Shown piece after piece: positions 1-8,256 of a stretch of DNA of 64,000 nt (positions are counted from its first letter, which is position 1; each line of letters opens with the position of its first letter). The DNA is from Nonomuraea helvata. GTDB taxonomy: Bacteria; Actinomycetota; Actinomycetes; Streptosporangiales; Streptosporangiaceae. The notes below the pieces were generated by a model. It ran no database searches, had not been told where the DNA came from, and saw only the letters and a program-made list of their open reading frames with translations. The position numbers and the translations under genes are program-made. The stretch covers positions 744,001 through 808,000 of the forward strand of contig NZ_BAAAXV010000005.1 in the NCBI RefSeq assembly GCF_039535785.1. Reading direction: 5' to 3'.

Positions 1-1
1 C

Positions 2-757
2 GCCGTCGAGGCCGCGGTCGGCCAGGCGCAGCTCAGCGAGGGCGTCGGGCACGTGTTCCGCAACCTGGCCAGGCGCAGCCAGACGCTGCTGCACCGCCAG
101 CGCATCCAGCTGCAGGACATGCAGCACCGGGCCACCGACCCCGACGCGCTGGACGACCTGTTCAAGCTCGACCACCTGACCACCCGCATGCGCCGCCACG
201 CCGAGGGCCTGATCATCCTCTCGGGCGCCACCCCCGGCCGCGGCTGGAGCCGGCCGGTGCCGATGCTCGACGTGGCCCGCGGCGCGTCGGCCGAGGTGGA
301 GGACTACCAGCGGGTCACCGTCGAGCCGATGTCCGGCCAGCGCCTGGCCGGGCCCGTGGTGGGCGACGTGATCCACCTGATCGCCGAGCTCATCGAGAAC
401 GCCACCGTCTACTCGCCGGCGCACACCACGGTCATCGTGCGCGGCGAGGTGGCGGCCCGCGGCTTCGCCTTCGAGGTCGAGGACCGCGGATTCGGGATGA
501 GCGCAGCGGAGCTGGCCGAGTTCAACGAGCGGCTGGCCAGCCCACCGGAGTTCGACCTGGCCGACAGCGACCGGCTCGGCCTTTTCGTCGTCTCCCGCCT
601 GGCCGCCAGGCACGACATCCGCGTGACGTTGCGCGGTTCACCATATGGAGGGACCACCGCGATCGTGTTGATCCCGGAAGAACACGTGGCCGAGCCGGAA
701 CCGGAGGCCCACGTGAACGAGCCCGCTCGACCCATGCGGGTGGTGCGAAGTGAATGA
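2..757 (+). CDS. Sensor histidine kinase, C-terminal part (conservon CvnA type)
   Basis: The frame is open at the window edge, so the gene starts upstream. About 250 residues are visible. They begin with the dimerisation-like helix of the nitrate/sulfonate-sensing kinase family (FRNLARRSQTLLHRQ, then LFKLDHLTTRMRRHAE), followed by an HATPase domain with an N box (ELIENATVYSP) and a G1-like segment (VEDRGFGM). The DxDRLGLFVVSRLAARH segment completes the ATP lid. In actinomycetes this kinase type heads conservons that couple a membrane sensor to a roadblock protein, a DUF742 protein and a small GTPase. Here it overlaps the DUF742 gene by 8 nt. The C-terminal tail is short and acidic. Confidence 0.85.
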   Translation, partial: AVEAAVGQAQLSEGVGHVFRNLARRSQTLLHRQRIQLQDMQHRATDPDALDDLFKLDHLTTRMRRHAEGLIILSGATPGRGWSRPVPMLDVARGASAEVEDYQRVTVEPMSGQRLAGPVVGDVIHLIAELIENATVYSPAHTTVIVRGEVAARGFAFEVEDRGFGMSAAELAEFNERLASPPEFDLADSDRLGLFVVSRLAARHDIRVTLRGSPYGGTTAIVLIPEEHVAEPEPEAHVNEPARPMRVVRSE

Positions 758-1106
758 CGAGCGCTGGCTGGACGAGGACGCCGGTCCTATCGTCCCGGCC
801 TACCTGCTGACCCGTGGCCGTACGGTGCCCGCGAGCGAGGCCATCGACCTCATCGCGGTGATCATCACCGCCGGCGGCCTGAGCCTGCCCGTGGGCCTGG
901 GCCCCGAGCATCTGATCATCCTGCAGAAGTGCACCAAGCCGACTCGGCTCGTGGACGTCGCGGCCGAGCTGAACCTGCCCATCGGCGTGGTCAGGGTGCT
1001 GGTCGGCGACCTGCACGCGCAGCAGCTCGTGCAGGTCGAGCACCCGCCACCCGCCCCCGACGCGAAGGTGCTGCTCGAGGTGATCAGCGGGTTGAAGGCG
1101 CTGTGA
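750..1106 (+). CDS. DUF742 protein (conservon CvnC type)
   Basis: A 118-residue DUF742 protein with the typical core GPEHLIILQKC and a winged-helix-like end (VDVAAELNLPIGVVRVLVGDL). Its GTG start lies inside the kinase gene, suggesting translational coupling; an ATG at 754 is also possible. In a standard conservon a roadblock/LC7 gene lies between kinase and DUF742, and a GTPase gene follows. Neither is present here: the next gene is a convergent MFS exporter whose end overlaps by 23 nt. The pair is therefore a reduced conservon or uses partners encoded elsewhere. Confidence 0.85.
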   Translation: MNDERWLDEDAGPIVPAYLLTRGRTVPASEAIDLIAVIITAGGLSLPVGLGPEHLIILQKCTKPTRLVDVAAELNLPIGVVRVLVGDLHAQQLVQVEHPPPAPDAKVLLEVISGLKAL

Positions 1107-2490
1107 CCATCCTGCGGTTGAGGCGCCCGTACACGGCCGCGAAGATCGCGGCCACGACGCCTGCCAGGGCGGCTGCCCCGAAGACCCGCTGGTAGCCGCC
1201 CACCCCCGGCTGCGCCGCCAGGATGGCGGCGATGGCCGCGCCCGCCGTGCTGCCGCCCACGATGCGCACGAGCGCGTTGACGCCCGCCGCCAGGGCGGTC
1301 TTGGCCGGGTCCACGTGCTCTACGGCCATGGTGCCCAGCGCCGCGTAGCCGACGCCCAGCCCGATGCCCATCAGCGAGGTCGCGACATACAGGTGGGCCG
1401 GGCTGCTGTGCTCGACCACCAGCCAGATCGCGGCCAGCGCGGTGACCGCCGAACCCGCCGCCACCATGGACGAGGCCTGGAAGCGGCGCATGAAACGCCC
1501 GGCGAACAGCGAGATCACCAGCATGAAGAGCGTGCTCGGCAGCAGGAAGAAGCCGACTTCCAGGGTGGACGCGCCGAAGCCGTAGCCGGTCTTCTCGGGG
1601 ATCTGGGCGAAGTTCGAGATGCCGGTCATGAGGGTGAAGAACGAGAACCCGAGCAGCATCGAGGCCACCGTCGCGCCGATCGTCCCCCGCTGCGCCAGCA
1701 TCGCCATCTCCACCAGCGGCTCGGCCACCCTCCGCTCGACCAGCACCCAGACGGCCGCCAGCGCCACCGCGGCGGCGAACAGGCCGAGCACGCCCGGCGA
1801 GGTCCAGCCCCACGAGCCGCCCTCGCTGATGGCCAGCAGGAGGGCGACCAGCCAGGCGGTCAGCAGCGCGGCACCGGCCAGGTCAGGCCGGCCCTTGCCT
1901 GCCGGGGCGCCGTCGCGTACGAGGAAGGCCACGATCACGGCGGCCACCAGCGAGATGCCGCCCGTGATCCAGAACACCAGGTGGAAGTCGCCGGACGCGA
2001 GCCCGGCCAGGATCATCCCGCCGCCGCTCCCGAACCCCATCGTCGCGCTGATCACCCCGATGCCGGTCGCGAGCTGCTCCCTGGGCAGCACGTCGCGCGC
2101 CACCCCGATGGAGAGCGGCACCAGCGCGGCCACCGAGCCCTGCAGCACCCTCGCCACGATCAACCAGGTCAGCGAGGTCGCCAGCGCCGCCATGACCGAG
2201 CCGACCACCAGCAGGGTCAGGGCGCCGAGGATCATGGGGCGTCTGCCGTACATGTCGCCGAAGCGCGACAGCAACGGCGTGGCGACCGCCCCGACCAGGA
2301 GGCTCAGCGTGAGCGTCCAGCTCACGGCGGAGAGGGAGACGTGCAGCTCCCGCTGCAGCACGGGAAGCAACGGGACCACCGCGGTGTTCTGCAGCGCGGC
2401 GATGGAGGCTGCGAAGGACAACGCGACCACCGCGGGCCACGGGTTCTTGGTGGGCGTCTCGCGTGCGGCGGGCACGACCACTGTCGCCAT
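1084..2490 (-). CDS. MFS transporter, DHA2 drug-exporter type
   Basis: A 468-residue polytopic membrane protein. The N-terminal half carries the MFS loop 2-3 signature (RFGDMYGRRPM) and motif C-like glycine-rich helices (GFGSGGGMILAG). The length and long central linker fit DHA2-type proton antiporters that export drugs or toxic metabolites. The start has a strong Shine-Dalgarno (AAAGGAG, 5 nt spacer). It is divergent from a MarR regulator across 74 bp containing two inverted-repeat operators, the usual arrangement of a MarR-repressed efflux pump. The substrate cannot be read from sequence. Confidence 0.9.
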   Translation of the reverse strand: MATVVVPAARETPTKNPWPAVVALSFAASIAALQNTAVVPLLPVLQRELHVSLSAVSWTLTLSLLVGAVATPLLSRFGDMYGRRPMILGALTLLVVGSVMAALATSLTWLIVARVLQGSVAALVPLSIGVARDVLPREQLATGIGVISATMGFGSGGGMILAGLASGDFHLVFWITGGISLVAAVIVAFLVRDGAPAGKGRPDLAGAALLTAWLVALLLAISEGGSWGWTSPGVLGLFAAAVALAAVWVLVERRVAEPLVEMAMLAQRGTIGATVASMLLGFSFFTLMTGISNFAQIPEKTGYGFGASTLEVGFFLLPSTLFMLVISLFAGRFMRRFQASSMVAAGSAVTALAAIWLVVEHSSPAHLYVATSLMGIGLGVGYAALGTMAVEHVDPAKTALAAGVNALVRIVGGSTAGAAIAAILAAQPGVGGYQRVFGAAALAGVVAAIFAAVYGRLNRRMVTAPSTR

Positions 2491-2507
2491 GTCGGCTCCT
2501 TTAGGTA

Positions 2508-2556
2508 ACTTAGGTAAGTAACAAGCGACGATACTACATACGTAAGTTAGGTAAGT
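2508..2556. promoter_or_regulatory. Two MarR-type operators in the divergent promoter region
   Basis: ACTTAGGTAAGT at 2508-2519 is a perfect 5-bp inverted repeat around GG. AGTTAGGTAAGT at 2545-2556 is the same site with one mismatch. The sites are 37 bp apart and lie between the exporter start (2490) and the marR start (2565), so MarR probably controls both genes. Inference from repeat structure and gene context. Confidence 0.7.
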
Positions 2557-2564
2557 AAATCAGG

Positions 2565-3023
2565 ATGGACGAAGATCTCAACAGGACGGTTGTGGCGTTC
2601 CGCACACTCGTGAACTCACTCCACCGTGCCAAGACGCACGAGCGGCTGACCGAGGCCGCCGGCGTCCGGCTCGACCGGCCGGACGTGCAGATCCTCGCCC
2701 ACCTGCTGGACGCGCCCGAGCCGTGCAGGATCGGGGCGATCGCCCAAGGTCTGCAGGTGGAGAGCCCTCACGTGACCAGGCACGTCGCCTCGCTCGAGCA
2801 GCGCAAGCTGGTCGAGCGGGTACGCGACCCCGACGACGGCAGGGCGTGGCGCATCGCGCTCACCGAGGAGGGGATCGAGGTCGCGAACAGGTGCCGCAAG
2901 GTGACGACCGACTGGTTCGAGGGCGCGCTCGCCGCGTGGCCGACGGCGGATCGAGCGGAGCTGTCCAGGTTGATGGAGAAACTGGCCGACGACCTCACCG
3001 CACACCTGCGAGGCGTTATTTAG
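2565..3023 (+). CDS. MarR-family transcriptional regulator
   Basis: A 152-residue winged-helix protein with the MarR layout: N-terminal helices, recognition region ([21 protein letters not shown]), wing ([18 protein letters not shown]) and a C-terminal dimerisation helix. It starts 9 nt after the second operator repeat, so it likely represses itself and the divergent exporter. It overlaps the convergent dppF gene by 8 nt. Confidence 0.9.
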   Translation: MDEDLNRTVVAFRTLVNSLHRAKTHERLTEAAGVRLDRPDVQILAHLLDAPEPCRIGAIAQGLQVESPHVTRHVASLEQRKLVERVRDPDDGRAWRIALTEEGIEVANRCRKVTTDWFEGALAAWPTADRAELSRLMEKLADDLTAHLRGVI

Positions 3024-3885
3024 CCAGTACGTCCTCCGCGCGGTGGCAGGCGACCTGACGGCCTCCTCCGATCTCCCTGAGCGCGGGCGGCTGCTCGCAT
3101 TCCGGCACGGCCAGCGGGCAGCGCAGCCTGAAGGCGCACCCGGTCCGGGCGGGTACGGCCTCCGTCCTGCCCTTGGCCTCCGGCGGGGCGCCGCCCAGCT
3201 TCGGCACGGCGTCGCGCAGGGCACGCGTGTAGGGATGGGCCGGTTTCGCCAGGAGGTCGCCCGTGGGGCCCGACTCCACCACGCGGCCCGCGAAGAGCAC
3301 GTGCGAGGTGCGGCAGAGCCGGTCCACGACGGCGAGGTTGTGGGTGATGAGGAGGCGCTCGGTCTCCAGTGCGGCCAGCAGGTCGAGGATCCTGGCCTGG
3401 ACGGTGACGTCGAGCGCGCTGGTGGGCTCATCCAGGATGAGCAGGCGGGGGCCGACGGCCAGGGCTCTGGCGATGACCACGCGCTGGCGCTGGCCTCCGG
3501 AGAGCTGGTGCGGTCTGCGGGCGGCCACCTCGGGGTCCAGGCCGACCTGTTCGAGCAGTTCCTTCACCCTGGACCGGGCGCTTCTCGGGAGTGCCTCCGC
3601 GACGGAGGTGCCGATGCGCATCCTGGGGTCGAGGGCCTCGGCCTGGAAGACAGGCTGGACGTCCTTGCGGAACTTCCTCATGTCAGCCTTTTTCAGGGTT
3701 TGGTCGCCGTACCAAATATTTCCGGACATGGGGGTGAGGAGGCCCAGAAACGCGCGCGCCAGCGTCGTCTTGCCTGAGCCGCTCTCCCCTATCAGGCCGA
3801 CGCCGCCCTCGGTGATGTCCAGGGTCACGTCGTGCACGACCGGGTGGCGGCCGTACCCGAGCGTGACCCGCTCGGCCCTGAGCAT
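3016..3885 (-). CDS. ABC importer ATPase, DppF/OppF type
   Basis: A 289-residue ABC ATPase with Walker A (GESGSGKTT), signature (LSGGQRQRV), Walker B ([12 protein letters not shown]) and H-loop ([10 protein letters not shown]). The C-terminal oligopeptide/dipeptide extension ([12 protein letters not shown], then [16 protein letters not shown]) has the four-cysteine pattern that often binds an Fe-S cluster in this family. It starts 2 nt after the preceding ATPase stop and is the last gene of the seven-gene operon. It forms the heterodimeric ATPase with the neighbouring DppD-type protein. Confidence 0.92.
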   Translation of the reverse strand: MLRAERVTLGYGRHPVVHDVTLDITEGGVGLIGESGSGKTTLARAFLGLLTPMSGNIWYGDQTLKKADMRKFRKDVQPVFQAEALDPRMRIGTSVAEALPRSARSRVKELLEQVGLDPEVAARRPHQLSGGQRQRVVIARALAVGPRLLILDEPTSALDVTVQARILDLLAALETERLLITHNLAVVDRLCRTSHVLFAGRVVESGPTGDLLAKPAHPYTRALRDAVPKLGGAPPEAKGRTEAVPARTGCAFRLRCPLAVPECEQPPALREIGGGRQVACHRAEDVLAK

Positions 3886-3887
3886 GG

Positions 3888-4691
3888 TCACGGCAGCGCC
3901 TCCAGCAGCTCGCGCGTGTACGGATGGGACGGCTCGGCCAGCACCTTCGCGGCGGGTCCCGACTCCACCACGACGCCGTCCTTCATGACCAGCACCCGGT
4001 CGGCGACCGTCGAGACCAGGGCCAGGTCGTGCGAGACGAGCAGCAGCGCCAGGCCGCGCTCCGCCCGCAGCCTGCGCAGCACGCCGACCACCTCGGCCTG
4101 CACGGTCACGTCGAGAGCACTCGTGGGCTCGTCGGCCAGGATCACCTCGGCGCCCAGGGCGATGGCCAGCGCGAGGGCGAAGCGCTGCGCCTGGCCGCCG
4201 GAGATCTCGTGGGGGTAGCGGCGCAGGATCTCGCGGTCGAGCATGACCGCCTCCACGGCCTCCCCCATGATCTCGTCCAGGCGTCCCTTCCCACCGTGCG
4301 TGACGGCACCTTGCGGAGAGGTACCGTCCGTTGGGGAGGAAGGGACCTTGCCGACGCCGTGGAGCTTGAGTGCGCGGCGCATCAGGACGCCGAGGCGGGT
4401 GGCGGGGCTGAGGGCGGCCTGGGGCGTCTGCATGACGAGCGCCACCCTCGCGCCCCGGATCTCGCGGAGCCGGCGCGGCGGGGCTGTCAGGACGTCCACG
4501 CCGCACACCCGTACATGTCCTGAAATTTCGGCATCAGGGGTGAGGCCGAGCAGCGACATCAGCGTGGTCGACTTGCCCGAGCCGCTCTCCCCCACGATCG
4601 CGACGCACTCCCCCCGCCCCACGTCCAGCTCCGGCACGTCGGCCACGAGCCGCCCGCCGTAGCGCACCTGGAGTCCGCGCACCTCGATCAT
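3888..4691 (-). CDS. ABC importer ATPase, DppD/OppD type
   Basis: A 267-residue ABC ATPase with Walker A ([10 protein letters not shown]), Q-loop, signature (ISGGQAQRF), Walker B ([12 protein letters not shown]) and H-loop ([10 protein letters not shown]). It overlaps the DppC stop by ATGA. It is shorter than usual DppD because it ends shortly after [12 protein letters not shown] and lacks the cysteine-rich tail. Between the Q-loop and the signature there is an unusual insertion rich in Ser, Thr, Gly and Pro ([20 protein letters not shown], coded at about 4288-4350). Confidence 0.92.
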   Translation of the reverse strand: MIEVRGLQVRYGGRLVADVPELDVGRGECVAIVGESGSGKSTTLMSLLGLTPDAEISGHVRVCGVDVLTAPPRRLREIRGARVALVMQTPQAALSPATRLGVLMRRALKLHGVGKVPSSPTDGTSPQGAVTHGGKGRLDEIMGEAVEAVMLDREILRRYPHEISGGQAQRFALALAIALGAEVILADEPTSALDVTVQAEVVGVLRRLRAERGLALLLVSHDLALVSTVADRVLVMKDGVVVESGPAAKVLAEPSHPYTRELLEALP

Positions 4692-5599
4692 CTGACCGCC
4701 CTCGTGCTTATGGTCGCGGCCGCTTCGGCACTCGTTGGCTTCGCTCTCTCCTGCCGAGCTCCTCCGCTCCGGGGATCCAGCGCGTTGCGCAAACCCTCCC
4801 CCAGCACGTTGAACGCGAACGCCGTCACCAGGATCGCGAGCCCGGGGAACGTGACCACCCACCAGTTCGTGGTGAAGAGCGTCTGCCCCTGCTGCACCAT
4901 CAGCCCCCACTCCGCCGTCGGCTCCTGCGCGCCCAGCCCCAGGTACGACAGCGCCGCCGAGGTCAGGATCACGCCGCCCGCGTCCAGGGAGAGCTGGACC
5001 AGCACGGGGGTGAGCGAGTTCGGCAGCACGTGCCTGAGCACGATCAGCGGCGCCGGCACGCCGAGGCACCGGGCGGCGTCCACGTAGCTGCGGGTGGCGA
5101 TCGAGGCGGCCACGGAGGCGGCCAGCCGGGTGTACCAGGGCCACCACGTCACCGCGATGGCCAGGATGACCGTGTTCACGCTGGGCTGGAGCACCACGGC
5201 CAGGGCCAGGGAGAGCAGCAGCGCGGGGAAGGCCAGGAACACGTCCGTGACCCGCATGATGACGTCCCTGATCCAGCCGCCCGCGTACCCGGCGACCACG
5301 CCGAGCGTGACCCCGACCGCCGACGACACGGCCAGGACCGCCACGGCGATGAACAGCGAGGTGCGGCCGCCGTACAGGATCCTCGTGAGCACGTCACGGC
5401 CGTACTGGTCGGTCCCGAACCAGTGGGCGCCGCTCGGCGGCTGCAGCCCCTCCACCGGCTTGAGCTGGTCCACGGGGTACGGGGCGAGCCACGGCGCGAA
5501 GATCGCGGCCAGGAGGACCAGCACGATGAGCACCGCGCCGAGCGCGGCGAACCGGTCGGGGATCCTGGGCAGCGTGCGGCGCAGGGGAGCTTCGGTCAT
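4688..5599 (-). CDS. ABC importer permease, DppC/OppC type
   Basis: A 303-residue inner-membrane permease. The N-terminal region has one membrane helix and the typical segment HWFGTDQYGRDVLTRILYGGRTSL. The EAA loop (DAARCLGVPAPLIVLRHVLPN) contacts the ATPases. It overlaps the genes on either side by 4 nt (ATGA), so the transporter genes are translationally coupled. Confidence 0.92.
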   Translation of the reverse strand: MTEAPLRRTLPRIPDRFAALGAVLIVLVLLAAIFAPWLAPYPVDQLKPVEGLQPPSGAHWFGTDQYGRDVLTRILYGGRTSLFIAVAVLAVSSAVGVTLGVVAGYAGGWIRDVIMRVTDVFLAFPALLLSLALAVVLQPSVNTVILAIAVTWWPWYTRLAASVAASIATRSYVDAARCLGVPAPLIVLRHVLPNSLTPVLVQLSLDAGGVILTSAALSYLGLGAQEPTAEWGLMVQQGQTLFTTNWWVVTFPGLAILVTAFAFNVLGEGLRNALDPRSGGARQERAKPTSAEAAATISTRAVR

Positions 5600-6612
5600 C
5601 GGGCCCTCGTTCGCGGGTCGACGAAGCCCTGGAGGATGTCCACGACCAGGTTGGCCAGCACGTACACCAGGGCCACGAGCAGCGTGACGCCCGCGATGGC
5701 CGGGGTGTCCAGCGAGCGGATCGAGTCGGCGGCGTAGCGGCCCAGACCGGGCCAGTTGAACACGGCCTCGACGAGGAAACCGTTGACGATCGAGTAGGCG
5801 AAGACCAGGGCGATCAGCGACAGGACGGGGTTCAACGCGGGTCGCAGGGCGAACCTGGTCAGGATGGACGTCTCGCCGAAGCCGAGTGCGCGTTCCAGCC
5901 TGGTGTGGTCCTGTCCGGACTCCTCGATGAGCGCCGCCCTGGTCATCTGGGCGATCACGCCCGTCGGGTACGCGGCCACGACCAGCGCGGGCAGCACCAG
6001 GTGCTGGAGCGTGCTGGTGAAGATGGGCCAGTTGCCGGTGATGAGGGCGTCGACGACGGTGATGTTCGTCCAGAGGGTGAGCGGGCTGGTGGTGTCGAGC
6101 TTGGCGTCGTACTCGCCTGCGATCGGGAACCAGCCGAGGTTGCTGGCGAAGACCGTCTGCAGGGCCAGGGCCAGCCAGAAGACCGGGACGGAGACGGCCA
6201 GCATGCTGCCGAACCGCACCCCTATATCCGGAAATTTCGTCTTATAGCGGGCTGCGAGCACTCCGACCGGGATGCCCACGACGACCGCGATGAGCAGAGC
6301 CGTACCGACCAGCTCAAGAGAAGCGGGAAAGGCCAGGTAGAGGTCGTCACGCACTGGTTGCCTGGTGTGCAGGCTGATGCCCCAGTCGCCCGAGAGCAGG
6401 TCGCGTACGTAGTTCAGGAGCTGTACGGGGATCGAGTCGTCGAGCCCGAACTGCCTGCGTGCCGCGGCGAGCTCCTCCGGCGTGGCCTTCGGCCCGGCGA
6501 ACGCGACCGCCGGATCCCCCGGCACCAGCCGCATGACGGCGAACGTGAGCACGACCACGCCGGCCACGACCAGGAGGGCCTGGCCGAGCCGGCGGGTCAG
6601 GTAACGCAGCAT
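5596..6612 (-). CDS. ABC importer permease, DppB/OppB type
   Basis: A 338-residue permease with the DppB N-terminus (LRYLTRRLGQALLVV) and the family motif VPGDPAVAFAGPKATPEEL in the first periplasmic loop. It has six predicted membrane helices and an EAA-like loop (LERALGFGETSILTRFALRP). It is 3 nt downstream of the substrate-binding protein gene and overlaps dppC by ATGA. It pairs with the DppC-type permease to form the channel. Confidence 0.92.
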   Translation of the reverse strand: MLRYLTRRLGQALLVVAGVVVLTFAVMRLVPGDPAVAFAGPKATPEELAAARRQFGLDDSIPVQLLNYVRDLLSGDWGISLHTRQPVRDDLYLAFPASLELVGTALLIAVVVGIPVGVLAARYKTKFPDIGVRFGSMLAVSVPVFWLALALQTVFASNLGWFPIAGEYDAKLDTTSPLTLWTNITVVDALITGNWPIFTSTLQHLVLPALVVAAYPTGVIAQMTRAALIEESGQDHTRLERALGFGETSILTRFALRPALNPVLSLIALVFAYSIVNGFLVEAVFNWPGLGRYAADSIRSLDTPAIAGVTLLVALVYVLANLVVDILQGFVDPRTRAR

Positions 6613-6615
6613 GGG

Positions 6616-8235
6616 TCAGCTTGCGCGCTTGAGGTCGTAGAAGAAGACGACGTTGGGATAAGCGGGATTGTCCACATATCCCTCGACGTCTGCCGTCAGT
6701 GCGCGCTGGTACGTCTGCACGTACGGCACCGCCACCGCCGCCTGCTCCTCGATGATCTTCTTCTGCAGATCCTTGTACGCCAGGTCGGCCTGGAGCTGGT
6801 CGGTCGCCGTGAGCTGCGGCAGCGAGTCGATCTCCTTGTCGACGGCCGGGTCCTTCAGGTACGAGAGGTTGAACTGCGGCTTGTCCGCGCTCTTGAACAC
6901 GTTGAGGAACCAGGAGTAGGCGTCCGGATAGTCCGGATACCAGTACATGACGAAGATGTCCTGCCCCTGCTTCTTGCCCAGGTCCCACTGCGCGGCCCAG
7001 GACATGGGCTTGGCCTGCAGCGTCACGTTCACGCCCTTGAGCGCCGAGCTGAGCAGCGTGACCAGCAGCTTCTGGTCGTCGTCGCCCTGGGCGTAGGTCA
7101 TCGTGAGCTTGAGCTCGGGGTTGTCGGGGCCGTACCCGGCCTCGGCGAGCAGCGCCTGCGCCTTGGCCAGGTCCTGCTTGGGCTCCATGCCGTTGATGTG
7201 ACCGAGCAGCCCCTGCGGCACCAGGCCGCTGGCCTTCTCGCCCGAGCCCTTCAGCGCCGCCGTCAGGCCGTCGTAGTCGATCGCGTACTGGAGCGCCTGC
7301 CGGATCTTGACGTTCTTCGTCGGGCCCGTGGCCGTGTTGAACAGCACCAGGAGGTTCTGGAACGACGGCGACGAGGACGTCTTCACGTTCTCGGTCATGC
7401 CGGCTTTCTCGAACAGCTGCGGGTTCAGGCGCTGGACGAAGTTCACCTCGCCCTTCTGCAGGAGCTGCCAGGCCGTGGTGATCTCGGGCGTGACGCGGAA
7501 GGCGACCTTCTTGTACTGCTCCGGCTTCCAGCCGCCCCAGTAGCCGTCGAACGCCTTCAGCGTGAGCTCGGTCTCCTTGCCCTTCTGCCAGGAGCCGATC
7601 GTGTACGGGCCGGTGCCGGCATCCGACTTGCCGTCCTTGTCCACGGCGTTCACGTCGTAGATGTAGGAGGCGTAGGCGGAGGAGGCGACCAGGTCGAGCG
7701 GTGTGGCGTACTTGAGCGTGAACTTCAGCGTGGACGGGTCCACCGCGTCGATCTTCTTGACCGCGCCCCAGATGTAGGACGCGCCGCCCTTCTTCTCGAT
7801 CGTCCGCTCGATGGCCTTCTTGGCGGCCTCGGCGTCGAGCGTCGCGCCGGAGTGGAACTTGACGCCCTGGCGCAGCTTGAACGTCCACTCCTTGCCGCCG
7901 TCCGCCGAGCTCCACTCGGTGGCCAGGCGCGGCTCGGCCTTGCGGGACTGGGAGTTGTACCTGGTCAGGCCCTCGTAGATGTTCTGCATGGCCATGATCT
8001 CGTTGGAGTACGAGGTCGCCGGGTCCCAGTCGGTGACCACGTCCAGGTTCGGCACGTAGACGAACGTGCTGTCGTTGGCCTGGGCGGCCGGGGAGGCCGC
8101 CGGCTGACTGCTGTCGCTCGCCGCCGGCTTGGGGGTCCCGCCGGCGCCGCGCACCTGGCCGCCCGCGCACGCGGATGCGGTCAAGGCCACGGCACCGGTG
8201 ACCCCGGCGACGAGCAGACGCTTGTGCCAGCGCAT
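6616..8235 (-). CDS. Family 5 substrate-binding lipoprotein of the ABC importer
   Basis: A 539-residue SBP_bac_5 protein. The N-terminus is a lipoprotein signal (basic MRWHKR, hydrophobic stretch, cleavage box ASAC near residue 23) followed by a Ser/Ala-rich linker. The mature protein carries family features (LATEWSSADGGKEWTFKLRQ, VKFHSGA, TGPYTIGSW). It is anchored outside the membrane and gives the importer its specificity. A run of seven C (minus strand, 8239-8245) lies between the AAAGGA ribosome site and the ATG. The substrate is unknown; the adjacent HyuA and DUF917 genes suggest a cyclic amide or peptide-like compound. Confidence 0.92.
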   Translation of the reverse strand: MRWHKRLLVAGVTGAVALTASACAGGQVRGAGGTPKPAASDSSQPAASPAAQANDSTFVYVPNLDVVTDWDPATSYSNEIMAMQNIYEGLTRYNSQSRKAEPRLATEWSSADGGKEWTFKLRQGVKFHSGATLDAEAAKKAIERTIEKKGGASYIWGAVKKIDAVDPSTLKFTLKYATPLDLVASSAYASYIYDVNAVDKDGKSDAGTGPYTIGSWQKGKETELTLKAFDGYWGGWKPEQYKKVAFRVTPEITTAWQLLQKGEVNFVQRLNPQLFEKAGMTENVKTSSSPSFQNLLVLFNTATGPTKNVKIRQALQYAIDYDGLTAALKGSGEKASGLVPQGLLGHINGMEPKQDLAKAQALLAEAGYGPDNPELKLTMTYAQGDDDQKLLVTLLSSALKGVNVTLQAKPMSWAAQWDLGKKQGQDIFVMYWYPDYPDAYSWFLNVFKSADKPQFNLSYLKDPAVDKEIDSLPQLTATDQLQADLAYKDLQKKIIEEQAAVAVPYVQTYQRALTADVEGYVDNPAYPNVVFFYDLKRAS

Positions 8236-8256
8236 GGTGGGGGGGTCCTTTCGATC

